From the NCBI GenBank assembly GCA_029207755.1, contig JARCOQ010000001.1:95398640-95462639 (forward strand): 64,000 nucleotides of DNA, given 5' to 3'. The translations under genes were made by a program, and so were the position numbers. Positions 63,219 through 64,000 of the stretch are shown one piece after another. The notes beneath the pieces were generated by a model, which was not told the origin of the DNA, searched no databases, and saw only the letters and a program-made list of their open reading frames with translations. The DNA is from Chamaea fasciata. Lineage: Eukaryota > Chordata > Aves > Passeriformes > Sylviidae. Position 1 is the stretch's first letter, and each line of letters starts with the position of its first letter.

Positions 63219-64000
63219 CAAGTATATTTGGGATGGTAGTCAGCACCATTTTCCTCTCCTGATTTTCAGTAATACTTGATCATGTAATGTAGCCCATCTG
63301 AACTATTTTTCATCAGTAGAAATGCTAATCCAATAATTTTTTTCTCATGTTTAATGTTTTCATGGTTCATCGTAGTAATGGATATGATGGCTAAGAAATT
63401 TACAGATCATTAATATTTTAAAAAATAAAATCTTTAGACATAGAGGAACAGTAACTTATCTCTTCAATTACAGAATTTTGAAATAAAAGTTTTATAAAAC
63501 AAAAGCTACTCTCACAAGTTTAAAATAGTATAGTTAGTTCCTAGAGTGCCTTCAACTAGACATTAACCAGGGCAAAATGAAATGTTACTTTCCCGAAATC
63601 TTTTTGACATCCAAATCCTTTACATTCCCCACTCCATATAAGGTGCTAAGAAGTCCCTGCAATAAAACACTCAAATGAGGATTTTGAGTAGCTGTTGAAA
63701 GTTGCTGATAGGAAAAGCAAGATTCAAAAGAAATGAAAGTGGTTTCATGCAGAATTTGTTTGGGTTTGTTTTGTGTTTTTTTTTTATTATTATTATTATT
63801 GACTCCAAAAAATAAGTCTCCTGCATTTGTGTAGAAATTGCATTCTGCTCATACACTGAAGGGTTTAAGTGTGTAATCTATGTTCTATTCAATCCATATT
63901 CTATTCAGTGGGATTTTTTTCATTATTCATAATTGTAGAAATAATGCAGATTTTAAAAGAAATTAATGCTTGTTATTCTGTGAAGGAAGCAATGGAGAAA
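63219..64000. other. Non-coding end of window with (ATT)n run
   Basis: AT-rich, nothing recognised except a trinucleotide ATT run at 63783-63801. Confidence 0.5.

Overview
This is vertebrate nuclear DNA from a bird, most likely a songbird. The evidence is intron-split genes, abundant CR1 LINE fragments, many solo endogenous-retrovirus LTRs, and one short element (21797-21890) that matches the tRNA-derived, CR1-tailed TguSINE1 family described from zebra finch. No bacterial-type genes, operons, CRISPR arrays or tRNA/rRNA genes were seen. Almost every open frame of 60-160 codons in the window is a chance frame or lies inside a repeat.

The one gene that can be identified is on the + strand: the last two coding exons of a tubulin polymerization-promoting protein (TPPP/p25 family). 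The exons lie at 24393-24546 and 36095-36289 and are joined by an 11.5 kb intron with canonical splice sites. The 3' part of the transcript may run to an AATAAA at 44830. The upstream coding exon(s) were not found, so they probably lie left of the window and 1-24392 would be intron or upstream sequence. A CpG-rich segment at about 59270-59780 looks like the promoter and first exon of a second gene that I could not identify.

Layout. 1-1545: CR1 LINE split by an ERVL-type solo LTR with a GATGG target-site duplication. 2029-4340: first copy (A) of a duplicated block, carrying its own solo LTR with a CTTGA duplication. 8616-14185: three solo LTRs, two of one family in inverted orientation. 17410-17966: ERVK-like LTR. 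20310-21890: CR1 and SINE. 24393-24546: TPPP exon. 29315-30884: second copy (B) of the duplicated block, without the LTR. 31265-33652: three CR1 fragments. 36095-36289: last TPPP coding exon. 36290-46500: a stretch with almost no recognisable transposons. 48178-49017: probable LTR. 50320-51045 and 57630-58238: CR1. 59270-59780: CpG island. 59882-60477: solo LTR with an ATGGC duplication. 61334-61590: CR1. 62408-63218: LTR sharing its 3' part with the LTR of block A.

The most interesting structure is the pair of direct-repeat blocks 27 kb apart, which flank a coding exon. About 1.43 kb is roughly 99.4% identical (8 substitutions counted by eye), while the adjoining ~140 bp is only about 90% identical. 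The change in identity falls exactly at the LTR insertion point, and copy B preserves the empty insertion site. This suggests an old duplication, later LTR insertion into copy A, then recent gene conversion limited by the LTR. All identifications are from reading the sequence; no database search was run.
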